Positions 1 to 10,770 of a stretch of DNA of 58,761 bases are shown piece after piece; position 1 is the first letter of the stretch, and every line of letters starts with the position of its first letter. This stretch comes from Tulasnella sp. 424. Its lineage: Eukaryota; Basidiomycota; Agaricomycetes; Cantharellales; Tulasnellaceae. Under the pieces are notes generated by a model. It did not search any database. It saw only the letters and a list, made by a program, of their open reading frames with translations, and was not told where the DNA came from. The stretch lies in the NCBI GenBank assembly GCA_019633425.1, contig WSUB01000218.1:1-58761 (forward strand), in the 5' to 3' direction. The translations under genes were made by a program, and so were the position numbers.

Positions 1-158
1 TGGGAAAACATTATACTACATTACTCTACACAGATATGCAGCTATTAAATGCAATAAATCACTACAGTAATGTATATATGCTATATAACAATTAGAGATA
101 AATATGCAGATATGTGGTGCTATGCGGTGCTATGCTGCAATACATGCTATATAGCGCT
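1..158. repeat. AT-rich edge with short tandem repeats
   Basis: The left edge is rich in TA steps and has no credible gene. From about 147 to 205 a 10-11 bp unit of the type TATAGCGCTT is repeated four to five times with decay, and it runs into the 3' end of the neighbouring reading frame. Just before it, GTGCTATGC-type words repeat as well. This looks like a degenerate microsatellite or the edge of an old element. Confidence 0.5.
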
Positions 159-818
159 TTATAGCGCTTTATAGCACTTTATAGCATTTTGTAGCAGTTT
201 GTACCATTGACCCCTTTTCCTGATGTAGGTAATGTGGCTGTTTGGGGGACTAAACGTCGGGTTCTCAAGCTGAGGTTGAATGCGGTCGTCGCTGACGCTT
301 CCTTCGTTCGAGGTACCCACTCCTTCAACCAGAAGAACCAAAAATCTATTAGATAACGTATGGGTTACATGACTGAAATTAATCGGCCAGGATGCATGTC
401 TTGAGTGCGTGTCCTCGTTTCCTGACTTGCTGGTTACGGTCTCCCAGCCGTCGTCGTCGTCGTTATCCTTAGGACCCTGAGTTGCTTCGTTCGAAGCAAC
501 TTCAGCGGTGGGAGCGGCGGCTGTGGTTACAGCGTGCTCCTCGCCTTCAACAACGGCATCAACTTGCTCCGCTGACGGGCTCCCAGCTACTGCCGTTGCG
601 TAGCTGTCATTGGGAGTCGCCGTTATCGATGCTGTGTTGGGTTCTTGTTCGTGCCCGTCCAAAGGCTCGTCAGCCTGCAATGCCGATGCTAGGGGAAGGT
701 GAGGCGTCAGTGCACTCCCGGCCTGGCTGGCTGCAACGACCGTTCTTCTCGCCCGTGTGCGAGTGGTGTACGGTAAGCGTCGCAAGGGCGAAATTCTCGT
801 TTTACGCGTAGAAACCAT
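159..818 (-). CDS. hypothetical protein, low complexity, 219 aa
   Basis: A 219-codon frame opens at ATG 818. I do not recognise it. The N terminus is basic (MVSTRKTRISPLRRL), the middle is Ala/Thr/Glu-rich low complexity, and an acidic run followed by GWETV lies near residues 119-127. I see no signal peptide, membrane segment or catalytic motif. The last 20 codons use the TATAGC-type tandem repeat, so the true C terminus may lie in an earlier exon, with a splice near codon 130 possible. The frame could be the N-terminal part of a transposon-encoded protein, since a basic head and acidic linker are common there, but that is a guess. Confidence 0.35.
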   Translation of the reverse strand: MVSTRKTRISPLRRLPYTTRTRARRTVVAASQAGSALTPHLPLASALQADEPLDGHEQEPNTASITATPNDSYATAVAGSPSAEQVDAVVEGEEHAVTTAAAPTAEVASNEATQGPKDNDDDDGWETVTSKSGNEDTHSRHASWPINFSHVTHTLSNRFLVLLVEGVGTSNEGSVSDDRIQPQLENPTFSPPNSHITYIRKRGQWYKLLQNAIKCYKAL

Positions 819-1299
819 AATAACTTGAGTCAGTCCAAATTGAAAGAAAATTTTACTCAGCGCTTTTATACTGTTTTTGTGGTTTTGCTATTTTCCAAAA
901 TAGAGAGAAGAAAGAAGGAGATAGGGAATGGGAGTAGGGAATGGGGTTTGGTTGTTGGTTGCTGGAGAGTATCTTGAGGCGGTGGCCAATCCGTCACAAG
1001 AGTACCTCTAGCGAGTCTCTAGTCAAAAAATGTGAGGTCGGTACGGATGTACTGAGACCTCGCTTGATCTTTCGGTAGCACTCGATAGACTGTCGAAACT
1101 GTAGATTTTGAGTAGTCGGTTTATCGAATACAAAGAGTAAAAGATAAGGAAAGAAAAGAGAGAGAGAAATTGTGAGGTCGGGGTTATAACAGGGATATCC
1201 GTGCGCGTGCTTAGCTAACTACTAATTCTCCGTTTCTCCGTTGTTAGGTTCCTAATCGGGTATCTCCGGTAAGTCCCCGCCCTTACATCATTCACCTAG
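819..1299. other. spacer without recognised gene
   Basis: About 480 bases with no supported gene. A GTGAGGTCGG word occurs twice (near 1030 and 1171), and an AG-rich stretch lies at 1140-1170. The last 60 bases before 1300 resemble the intron that precedes the Vps26 exon at 1300 and end in a CACCTAG acceptor. Confidence 0.4.
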
Positions 1300-1750
1300 A
1301 TACCACCTTAAGGACGTGATCGTCGGCAAAATCTACTTCCTCCTCGTCCGAATCAAGATCAAGCATATGGAACTATCGATTATTCGACGGGAAACTATGG
1401 GAGCTGTACCGAATCAGTATAACGAAAGCGAGACCCAAGTTCGAGATCATGGATGGTGCACCCGTAAGAGGTGCGTCGTTTGTCCTTTCTCTTTTCTCTT
1501 CCCTCGACCTACCGCCATTCTAACCGAGTTGTGGATTCTGTCCAGGCGAAACGATTCCTATCCGACTGTTCCTTGGCGGCTTCGAGTTAACACCGACATT
1601 CCGTGACGTCAACAAAAAATTTAGCACGCGATACTACTTGAACCTCGTTTTGGTGGACGAAGAGAATCGGCGGTACTTTAAGCAGCAGGAGATTACGGTG
1701 TTTAGGATACCTGAGGTGAGGAGCGTGGCTCTCAAGAGAATCCTTTGGCT
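1300..1750 (+). pseudogene. VPS26: Vps26 C-terminal fragment (retromer subunit), copy 1
   Basis: This is a decayed 3' part of a Vps26 gene. The exon opens after CACCTAG and reads YHLKDVIVGKIYFLLVRIK, then IIRRETMGAVPNQYNESET, which are hallmark Vps26 arrestin-fold segments. A small deletion after SET breaks the frame before the FEIMDGAPVR segment. After an intron (about 1471-1546) the frame resumes with ETIPIRLFLGGFELTPTFRD and continues through YYLNLVLVDEENRRYFKQQE to about 1720. Vps26 is part of the retromer cargo-recognition trimer on endosomes. The N-terminal half is absent, so this copy cannot be functional. A convergent copy of gene M follows on the other strand. Confidence 0.85.
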
Positions 1751-2034
1751 AGGGCTGAACCCCGTCCTCCCTTTTTTTCCCTATAGAATTAGACGAATCT
1801 GTCTCTGTGTATTTGTATATTATCACATCTTTGAGTTGTGAGAAAATATGGGTGACGCTGACGCCTCTCGCGTGGGTGGCAACTCCAAAACCGCGGTAAA
1901 CGGAAATGGCAGTACTTTGACCCCTCAGAAACACGGTCCGAACAGTCGTCAGACAAGCAAGAGATTTAAGTTTGGACTATTGATACAGATTACTTTCAGT
2001 CTTTAGACACGACGGTTACCAGATCTAGCCATGC

Positions 2035-2614
2035 CATACTGCAGGCCTAGATCTGTTTTCCAACCCGGCGAGAACGGTGAGCTCTGTGTTGCTGGCTCCG
2101 GCGAAACGCTCAAAATGGCAGGAGAAGCTCACCCTCTCGAACGTCGGTCTTGGACGAACTCGTCATCTTGTCCATAGTTCGTTCAACCCCTTGCTGAGTG
2201 GCCGCGTAGCCTATTTCAAAAGTGGTGAGTACTCCAATCCACTGGACCGAAGGTGCGGAACGGGTGCTAACTCTGGGCGATCCCGTCCTCTACTCTCCTA
2301 TCAAACTCCCGGCTCTTCTAACCAGCGACCTAAAGACCCCTATTCGTGTTCCCACTAGCAACCCTGTCGCCCGACATTGCGTCGGAGGCACCTGCGAGGC
2401 TACCTGGTACAGCTGCGACAGAGGCGTTGGGAGAGTCACCGTCTGCAGGGGATTGATTGTCGCTGAAGTTGCGAACAAAAGTGTCTGCGACAGGGCTGAA
2501 TGTGGTAGTGACCTTGGCAGAAGCTCGTTCAGAGGGGATGCTCTGTGGGGCTGGCCCGATTCCTCCTGCGTCGGTGGGGGATTGGTTGTCTTCAAAGTTT
2601 CGGACAAAGGACAT
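2035..2614 (-). pseudogene. gene M copy 1 (unknown, MSFVRNFEDNQ start)
   Basis: Four copies of this sequence occur in the window, each beginning at or near MSF(V/A)R(N/S)FEDxQSP followed by AGGIGPAP. This copy starts at ATG 2614 (context CACCACC before ATG) and is open for 95 codons, then meets stops before a region homologous to the M3 tail (EVAGQKSREFDRRVEDGIA). I could not identify the family. The short Ser/Pro/Gly-rich N terminus resembles cytosolic tails of trafficking proteins, but this is not evidence of function. It lies tail-to-tail with Vps26 copy 1, an arrangement repeated at the other copies. Confidence 0.45.
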
Positions 2615-2812
2615 GGTGGTGAATTGCTGTGGAGTAAGATTTCGAGGGTCGTGTGCGACGATAGGTTGCAAGTGAAGTGGGGTTTATATGCGTCCTTAGA
2701 GGAGAGGCGGGAATTATGACGGCGGGGTGGTGCGCAGTGCACGTGATGTGACATCCACCTCGCCACTCTTTGGAGCTCCTCCAATTGATCGCTCCGGTAG
2801 GTAGCAGATTCG
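2615..2812 (-). promoter_or_regulatory. promoter region of gene M with TATA box
   Basis: On the minus strand a TATAAA lies at 2688-2683, about 70 bases upstream of ATG 2614. It is preceded by a CACGTG-type palindrome (around 2740) and CCAAAGAGTGGCGAGG. The same block recurs at 4850-5005, 13390-13440 (partial), 22590-22813, 27355-27400 (partial) and 33930-34070, in several cases next to an M start, which is why I read it as the promoter. Confidence 0.5.
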
Positions 2813-3299
2813 ATCCTCGACAGAAACGAAGCGTATCATGGTTAGAGACAGCATGCATTGGATCTACCGGGGTAATCGAAGCGCTCGGCGGCAGCTCGGT
2901 GGAGGATTGCAAACTGGGCAAGCATACTGCATCACGACCCTTTGCAGACCAGATGCCCGAATTCCCAACTTGCCGTAAATAAGGAGCTGAATTGGGCGAG
3001 GCGTTGGCATTCTCGGCCCTTGGAGCACCGAAAGAACGCAATTGGGTTGCTCGGCAACCCTGCTCTCCAAAAACGATAAAATGCAAACGCCGTGATTCTA
3101 CGTTTCCACAGTTAGTGTGATAACAAACAGTGGCCAATCGCAACTCTGGCCTCGGTGCTAATGCCAATCCCCATCCTGCAAATCGACGACAATCCTTCCA
3201 GCGTTTCCTTCTCAATTTACGCCATGCCATGCCGGTTGGTGGGAAATGTAGACTCTTTAACTTTCCGCAGCATCTTTGTTAACGGTAATCGTATGATCA
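2813..3299. repeat. repeated spacer upstream of gene M
   Basis: There is no supported gene. The segment 2860-3060 recurs inverted at 21330-21497 plus 22590-22630, where it is split by a TIR element, and partially at 27410-27580. This copy therefore serves as the empty site for that insertion. The end of the stretch abuts the helicase relic. Confidence 0.55.
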
Positions 3300-4436
3300 T
3301 CCTTACCATTTCATATGGGCGGTTCGTTTCCTCGTTCAGTCGCTCCAGCCGAATATCCTCTTCAGCCCGGTCAGGATCTACGCCCTGGGTGAAGAGCTGC
3401 TGGTCAGAGAGCCAGGGCAGCCAGACCTTCTCAGGGTCCTCTCCTTGGCTCAGCGCTACGTTTGCGTTGAACTGGTTGATGCTACCAGTCGCTGGCTTGC
3501 CGTTACCCGACCGAGGGTTTGACCTTGGGCTTTATGGCGAACGCAGGTACGATGCCGTACTGATGACGCACAACTTTGATCGACACCTCTTGCACCAGCC
3601 TCAGGTTCAATGAAAAATTTGCCGCTGACGGGAGGGTGGGTCAGAATCCAGGGTCAAAGCCGGGAATAGCGTTCGGAGAAGGGTGGTCAAGTTGCAAAAT
3701 GATTGTCCAAGGTAAGTGTTTCGGCCTCACCAAGCTAGAAGATTTGTCGATGCTGCTGTCTCGTTCATCCGAGATTACCTGGCGAATTGTGCCGGTTGCT
3801 CCCTTCGGCAACTTCGGGCCTTGCGGTGTCTGAAAGTCACTAGGACACGCATATCTTCACCAATTTCCAAAATCGGCACAAGGTCACCGGTCTTTTCTCC
3901 AAAATCGCTCGTCGCTCTCTTAACATTGGAGGTAGTCGTTCTTTGCCCACTTCATCGACGGCCTTGATTATGAATAGAGGCTTTGGGCTTTGCTTACACC
4001 AACTTCGTACCGCCTTTGAATTCCATTCCACTCGTACGGCAGTGTGAGACGTTACCAGCACTGCCGATGACCATTCCGAGTCGGTCAAGTTGAAACTATT
4101 GTCAACTGTCGCTAAGACCTTGCTCTCCAGTCTGACTATGTCCTCCTTGTCACAGGTACCATGACGTCCCTTCCGGAGAAGTTGTGCCCAGACAAGATCC
4201 TTGACTCGTGTCTTCTCTTTTAGCAGAGCTACGACGGAACTGCTCAATAATTCACTGCAGATTATGGCGAATGGATTTGGAGTAACACGCTTGTAGAGTG
4301 CAGTAGCTATATGCCTGACTGGAGAAATTTGATGCCAAAATATGGGGTTCAAGAGACCAACAGAGGGCTCTTCAAGCAATCCTGCATGATGTGCGCTACT
4401 AGACCCTCGAGTAATTGAATTCCTCGTAGTGTACAT
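3300..4436 (-). pseudogene. PIF1-like helicase relic, C-terminal half
   Basis: The open stretch 4436-3840 reads as the middle-to-C-terminal part of basidiomycete PIF1-like helicases: VKDLVWAQLLRKGRHG, then SEWSSAVLVTSHTAVRVEWN (the VTPRHAVRTxWN signature of the family). After 3840 the frame is lost repeatedly, but family blocks continue in order: KGATGTIRQVISDERDSS, PVSGKFFIEPE, KAQGQTLGRV (the Q-x-Q-T helicase motif region near 3510-3480), FNANVALSQG (motif VI area) and DQQLFTQGVDPDRAEEDIRL near 3360. The N-terminal Walker A half is missing and at least three frame changes are needed. Such helicase genes are often spread by Helitrons; no Helitron end was seen here. Confidence 0.7.
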
Positions 4437-5240
4437 ACACGTGTCTTTATTTGAGGCGAGCGACCCTTAGCACTCCCCTCCCACATCAGGGAGAATCAAA
4501 TCGTGGATACTCAAGTTTGTCCTGCTCTCCCGTTCGCAGATCTTCACAACCGGCAATACCATTACCACGGACCCGCTCCTAACTACCCTAATTGTCACAA
4601 CATACCCGCCCGAGAGGGACGGCCTTTCTACTCTCTGCAATCCTTTCTTCCCTACTTCTTACTACAGAGATTCTCGAGATTTCTTACCCAATCATTGTAG
4701 ACGTTTATGGGCTGGGCTGTATATAGGCTAACGTGTTTCGTCGAATTTCATGCTGTATCTACTTCGATTCTCCAACCACTTCCAAACTACGCGAGCCCTT
4801 TGTCATCTAGGCTCTCTATATTAAAATTTAGAGGTGATGAGAATCTTGGTTGCGTGGGTCGTGTGAGACGATAGGTCAGAAATGGGGCGGGTTTATATGC
4901 GTCGTTCGAGGAGAGATGAGAATTATGACGGAAAGGTGCTGCGCGGTGCATGTAATATGACACTCCAGTCTCGCCACTCTTTATGAAACAGCTTCAAATG
5001 ATCGCTCCTCGCCAATCCATTTGGTCGCCAGGAGATCCTTAAAAGAATATTAATTAAAGTGCTCGGCGATAGCGGTGTCAGTCGGCCTCGGAGAGTTGAA
5101 TTTTTAAATTATCTTTCTACACTCCGGACCATGGGTGCTCGTGGATGTAATCATCGAACTTCCGCCAATTAGGACACTACTTGCACTACCTATACGACGT
5201 AGCAAATCAATGGCAGCATTAGTAAGCCCAGCAAGCGTAT
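4437..5240. repeat. repeat mosaic: flank copy and stray M promoter
   Basis: No gene is supported. The block at about 4460-4600 resembles 27560-27700. The block at 4850-5005 is an M-promoter copy with no M coding region attached. The segment 5080-5240 matches nothing I recognise. The short open stretch at 4503-4700 has no family features. Confidence 0.45.
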
Positions 5241-5791
5241 TAACCTAATCGCTTGCGAGCACGTCCTCGGCCAGCTTGCCAAATAGGATATCGGCAGGGG
5301 CGAGGCGTCGGCATCCCCAAGTCCAATCGCGGAGAGCCCCTTGGAACTCACTTCTACGCCTGGGAATCAAAGACAATCCATGCCGGATTACCAATCTGCT
5401 CGCTCGATTGCTCCGCCCAGATCTCAAGCCATACCTCTTGTCTCGAACGCATCCTGAATCACCGCACCAATAGGCACTTTCTTTCAAGGCAGTCCTTTTT
5501 GTTTCGTTCCGTTCAACCGAACGCAGTAACCACAGAACTGGACGACAAGAAGTATACGCGGGGAGAAATTTTCTTTACTGTAATTGATGCCGAACCTCGC
5601 ACGCGGATTCTAGGACGTGTTCTAAATTATTAGAGGGACGACGCAAGGATATGCGGGCAAGGCAACCCAATTATTTAGAGCTATTGAATTGGTGTTAGAA
5701 CGAGAGATTGACCGGCACAACAAGTAGCATTATAAGGCTATATATATTGCACAGATTACATAAGGTCGTAGTAAAACAATATGGGACCCTG
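5241..5791. repeat. 3' flank of kinase-TPR locus A
   Basis: About 550 bases downstream of the stop of locus A. The TTGCACAGA-TACAT block at 5747-5763 recurs downstream of D near 36547. The stretch 5400-5490 aligns by eye with 27730-27830, downstream of C. The shared 3' flanks show that the duplicated unit extended beyond the coding region. Confidence 0.5.
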
Positions 5792-8700
5792 TCAATTCTC
5801 AATTGGCTGAGCCTCGAGCTTGACAAGTTGACGGACACCGGCAGAATCCTCCGGAACATCAGTTGCTACATCACCAAGCTCAGTCTGTTCAAACATTTCA
5901 ATGGCTTGCTGATAAAGGGATGCCGCCTCGTTGTAATGGACCTGATCACGACGTAGATTAGTAAGAACCCACAGAGCGTCTGCTCTCCCTTCCCTGTCGC
6001 CGATGTCGGTTCGAACTTGGAGCACCTCGAGGCAGAGCTTGATAGCCTCGCTGTACTCGTCTCGAAGCCGATGCATTTGAACGAGACCCAACATAGCATC
6101 GGCTCTGCCTTCCTTGTCGCCGATGATGGTACGGATTTGAAGGACCTCAGAGTAGAGCGCGATGGCCTCGCTGTACTCGCCTTGAAGCCGATGCACTTGA
6201 GCGAGGCCCCACAGAACGTCCGCGCTGCCTTTCCAGTCGCCGATGTCAGTACGGATTTGCAGGGCCTCCAAGTAGAGCGCGATGGCCTCGCTGTACTCGT
6301 TTCGAAGACGATGCACGTCAGCGAGACCCCACAGAGCGTAGGCTCTACCTTGGCTGTCGCCGATGTCGTTACGGATTTGCAGGTTCTCTGAGTAGAGTGC
6401 GATGGCCTCGCTGTACTCGTTTCGAAGCCGGTGCACCTCAGCGAGACCCCATAGAGCCTCAGCGCTGCCCTGCCTGTCGCCGATGTCGGTACGGATTCTC
6501 AGGACCTCAGAGTAGAGCGCGGTGGCCTCGCTGTCCTCGTTCAGAAGCCGATGCGCGTCGGCGAGACCCCACAGAGCGTCGGCTCTGCCTTTCCTGTCGC
6601 CGATGTCGGTATAGACTTGCAGTACCTCGGAGAAGACCGCGATGGCCTCGCTGTACTCGTTTCGAAGCCGGTGCACCTCAGCGAGACCCCATAGGGCTTC
6701 AGCCCTGCCTTGGCTGTCGTCGATCTCGGTACGGATTTGCAGGGCCTGGGAGTAGAGCGCGGTGGCCTCGCTGTACTCGTTCAGAAGCCGATACGCGTCG
6801 GCGAGACCCCATAGAGCGTCGGCTCTGCCTTTGCTGTCGCCGATGTCGGTATAGACTCGCAGTACCTCGGAGTAGACCGCGATGGCCTCGCTATACTCGT
6901 TTCGAAGCCGGTGCACCTCAGCGAGACCCAATAGAGCTTTAGCCCTGCCTTGGCTGTCGTCGATCTCGGTACGGATTTGCAGGACCTGGGAGTAGAGCGC
7001 GGTGGCCTCGCTGTACTCGTTCAGAAGCCGGTGCACCTCAGCGAGACCCCATAGAGCTTCAGCTCTTCCTTTTCTGTCGCCGATGTGGGTATAGAATTGC
7101 AGTACCTCGGAGTAAACCGCGACGGCCTCGCTGTACTCGTTTCGGAGCCGATGCGCCTCAGCGAGACCCCACAGAGCCTCGACTCTGCCTCCCACGTCGC
7201 CGATGTCGGTATGGATTTGCAACGCAGCAGAGTAGAGCTTAGTGGCCTCGCTGTACTCGTCTAGAAGGCGATGCGCCTCGGCGAGACCCCAAAGAGCGTC
7301 GGCTCGGCCTTTTCTGTCACCGATGTCGGTCCGGATTTGCAGGTCCTCGGAGTAGAGCGCGACGGCCTCGTTGAACTCGTTTCGTAGCCGGTGCACCTCA
7401 GCAACACCCCATAGGGCCTTAGCCCTACCTTGCCTTTCGTCTATGTCGGTATGGATTTGCAGGGCCTCGGAGTAGAGCGCGGTGGCCTGGTTGTACTCCT
7501 TTTGAAGCCGATGCACCTCAGCGAGACTCCACAGAGCGTTGGCTCTTCCTTCCTTGTCGCCGACATTGGTATGGATGTTCAGCGCATCAGAGTAGAGTTT
7601 GATTGCCTCGCTATACTCCTTTTGATGTTGGTGCAGTTGAGCGAGACTTGAGAGAGCGGAGGCTTGGCCTGTTCTATCGCCGATATCGGTACGGATCTGC
7701 AGGGCCTCCGAGCAGTGCTTGATGGCCTCGTTGTACTCCTTTCGGTGCTGGTGCAATTGCGCGAGACTTGACAGAGCGGAAGCCTGGGCTTGCCTGTCGT
7801 CGATGTCGGTATGGATTTGCAGCCCGTCGGAGCGGAGCGCAATTGCCTCGTTGTACTCGTTTCGAAGCCGATGCACCTCAGCGAGACCCCACAGAGCGTC
7901 AGCCCTTCCTTCCATATTGCCGACGTCGGTATGGATTTGCAGGCCCTCGGAGTACAGCTTGATGGCCTCGCTGTACTCCTTTCGATGCCGGTGCAATTGG
8001 GCGAGACTTGACAGAGCGGAGGCTTGGCTCGTTCTATCGCCGGTATGGGGACGGATTTGTTGGGCCTCAGAGTAGAGCTTGATGGCCTCGCTGTACTCCT
8101 CTCGATGCTGGTGCAATTGAGCGAGGCTTGACAGAGCGGAGGCTTGGCCTGTTCTATCGCCGATGTCGGGACGGATCTGCTGGGCCTCAGAGTAGAGCTT
8201 GATGGCCTCACTGTACTCCTTTCGATGCTGGTGCAATTGAGCGAGACTTGACAGAGCAGAGGCTTCGCCTGTTCTATCGCCGATGGCGGTATAGATTTTC
8301 AGGACTTCCGAGTAGCACTTGATGGCCTCGCTGTACTCCTTTTGACGCTGGTACAATTGAGCGAGATCCGACAAAGTAGAGGCTTGGCTTTGCCTGTCGT
8401 CGATGTCGGTAGGGATTTGCGGTCTCTCGGAAGACAGCGCAATTGCCTCGTTGAACTCGTTCCGAAGCCGATGCACCTCAGCGAGACTCCGCAGAGCGTT
8501 GACCCTGCTTTCCATATTGCCGGTCACGGTATGGATTTGCAGGCCCTCGGAGTAGTACTTGATGGCCTCACTGTACTCCTTTCGGTCCAGATGCAACTCA
8601 GCGAGACGATTCAGGGCGATGGCTTCGCCTTTCCTATCGCCGATCCTGGCACAGATCCGATGAACCTCGGCGAAGCAAGCAAGCGCCATTACAGAGTCAC

Positions 8701-10397
8701 CGGCCTCCCGCGCTTTCTGTCCCCGCTCCATCAGAACTCGAGAAGAGGACCGGGGAAATTCCAAATAATCTAGGCGGTCTGTACTTTTTGGAACGACCCT
8801 CGGCTATATCATAATGTGTCAGTTGCATTTCAGGAACTATAAACCAGCATCACCTACCATATCGCTGATGGCACCTAGACAGTATTCAGCCGTCGGTCTT
8901 TCGCCAGGATTGCTGTTCCAACACCTCGTCATAAGGGAGCAAAGGTTCTCAAACACTGACACTCGAGCATGCTGATTAATGGGCGGAAGATCTCCTTTGA
9001 TGACGCGTTCAATAACGCTGATGTCCGCCGGGACATCTTGGAACGGTATGGAATTGGTTAGAACCTTTTTCGGAGCGAATTCGTGAGCCTTGGGTACCCG
9101 TCAAATTCAAATCCAGAAGTTTACCTCATAAGCTATCCATCCCAATGCCCATATATCACTCCAGAGGCTAATCTGGTCGTCATTTAGCAGCTCCGGAGCA
9201 GCCCAGCGGAGGGTGTATATATTCCCCGTAAGGGTTATGGTTTTGCTGAGGGTGGAGAACTTGGCTTGGACCGGCTGCTGTTGGGTTTGGATCAGCCCTG
9301 GCGGTCTGTTGAGATCATGTTCCGTGACGTGACGAGCAGAGCCAAAGTCGGTAATCACTGCAAGGTGGCCGGAGCTGACTAATACATTGAACTGCATTGT
9401 TCAGGACTAAGCTTGTCAGGCGTATTGTCATCGCACATCTGGAGCTTACCGACTTGAGGTCACCATGGCATATGGGTGGCTCCCGGCTATGAAGGTGTTG
9501 CAATCCGCTCGCCACGTCCTCGATCTAGAGTACAGATGCTCAAAAGTCGGTTCAACGACGAGGCTTTTGGTCTTACCAACGAGATCCGCTCTGGAATTTC
9601 CCAATCTCGTGAAGCGACAAAGTCCTTCAAATTTCCATTGTCCGCCCAGGGTAATACCAGCCAAATTATATCCTTGGATAGGTCCTCGATGAACCCTTGG
9701 AGCTTGACGATGTTTGGATGATTAAGTTGATCGAGGAATTCCGTTTCCCTGAGTGCCAACTGGAAGAGCTTAGCTCCTGCTGAAGCCCTTGCGGAAGTAA
9801 ACCGAGCATGCTTACCCCCAGTACTCGCTCCAAATCTTTATTATCTCCTATCCTCGATTTCTTTACTGCTACGAACTTTCAAATCGGGGTTCGAAATCCG
9901 CTGAACGTTTATTCTGAATGAGCAGAGAAATCGATCGCGACTGACCTCTCCCCGCCAAAAACTGCTACTATCAAACCCGTGCTCCTCCTCCTCATATTTT
10001 TCTTCATCATCAAGCTTCCCTTCGGCGTCTCGCCGGTGGTCCGCAGCCCCTCGAATGTGGTCGTCGGGCTTGGGGGATTGACGGCATAACCGCAGAACTT
10101 CCCTCGGCTTGCGCAAGCCATACGAATCGTCGTTGAGCAGAAAGGCTTTTGATACGGTCGCATGCCCTCCATGGAATTGGCGGGCGTCTTTGGGAGCTTT
10201 AAGCGAGGAGGGACTGATTCGTCGGTCCGAAAGCTTCTCCATTCTCGCCCTCTACAGGCGATTGATCGTTAGAAATTGGCTTAGAAATTTCGGACGCGAC
10301 GGACCAACTTGGCCCTCAGCTTGAATCCACTGCGAGAACCACTGGGGTCGGATCCGGTCGAACAAGGAATGTCGGCAGAGTCCCTTTCGTCTTCCAT
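5792..10397 (-). CDS. TKL kinase-TPR fusion protein, locus A (open)
   Basis: Exons inferred from conserved splice sites: 10397-10305, 10251-9946, 9875-9816, about 9768-9577, 9524-9450, 9391-9125, 9064-8858 and 8803-5792, giving about 1403 aa. Kinase signs: HGGHATVSKAF (glycine loop), an acidic insert, FVAVKK (beta-3 Lys), LALRETEFL (alpha-C Glu), PPICHGDLKS and NVLV (catalytic loop, Arg of HRD replaced by Gly), VITDFGSAR, TLRWAAPELL and GERPTAEYC. Exon 8 encodes about 23 TPR units of 40 residues and ends in a non-repeat tail. The protein is likely cytosolic, since no signal peptide or membrane segment is seen. The usual intron-3 acceptor AG is GG here, so a downstream AG before CTCTTCCAG is assumed. 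No frame breaks were found; this is the longest intact family member in the window. Confidence 0.85.
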
Positions 10398-10770
10398 CGA
10401 GTGCCTAGTGGAGAGGCGATGTGTGATAATGTGTCTCGACGGTCAGCTACGAGTGTCTAGAGCCTGAAAGGGTAGGGGGAGGCAAGGAAACGGTTTGACC
10501 GAGGAAGGGGAGATGAATCAGTGAGTTTTAAGAGACGCCCGGAGTACTCAGAGCATGGTCACCTCACCATTTGCCTCGAGGTGAAGGCCCGTACGGGGTT
10601 AGTTGCCGGCGTTCCAGACTTCACTTGAAAAGTTCTGTGGAATTTTCCTCGCAAGTCTAGGGGACGAAGTTGAGGGCTTTTTGCTTGAAGTAAACGTCTC
10701 TAACAGAACGGTGCGGTATGATGAAGCAATCCACAATGCCAACTACTCATGTTGAATTCGGCTGCGAGGA
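10398..10770 (-). promoter_or_regulatory. conserved 5' flank of locus A
   Basis: This stretch is recognisably shared with the 5' flanks of B (14930-15330), C (31897-32340), D (39859-40440) and E (51450-51870). Shared words include the stretch before ATGGAAGAC, GAATCAGT(G/C)AGT, and the GCCTCGAGG and GAAxTTCCAT blocks. Conservation across the loci suggests duplicated promoters, though recent duplication alone would also explain it. Confidence 0.45.

Noticed and set aside
2222..2784. Overlapping frames of about 165 codons on both strands
   Set aside because: They lie across the start and promoter of gene M copy 1 and are not preserved in the other three M copies.
5990..8660. Regular 120-bp repeats as a CRISPR-like array
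   Set aside because: There are no unique spacers between repeats; the units are contiguous, translated TPR codons in a eukaryotic gene.
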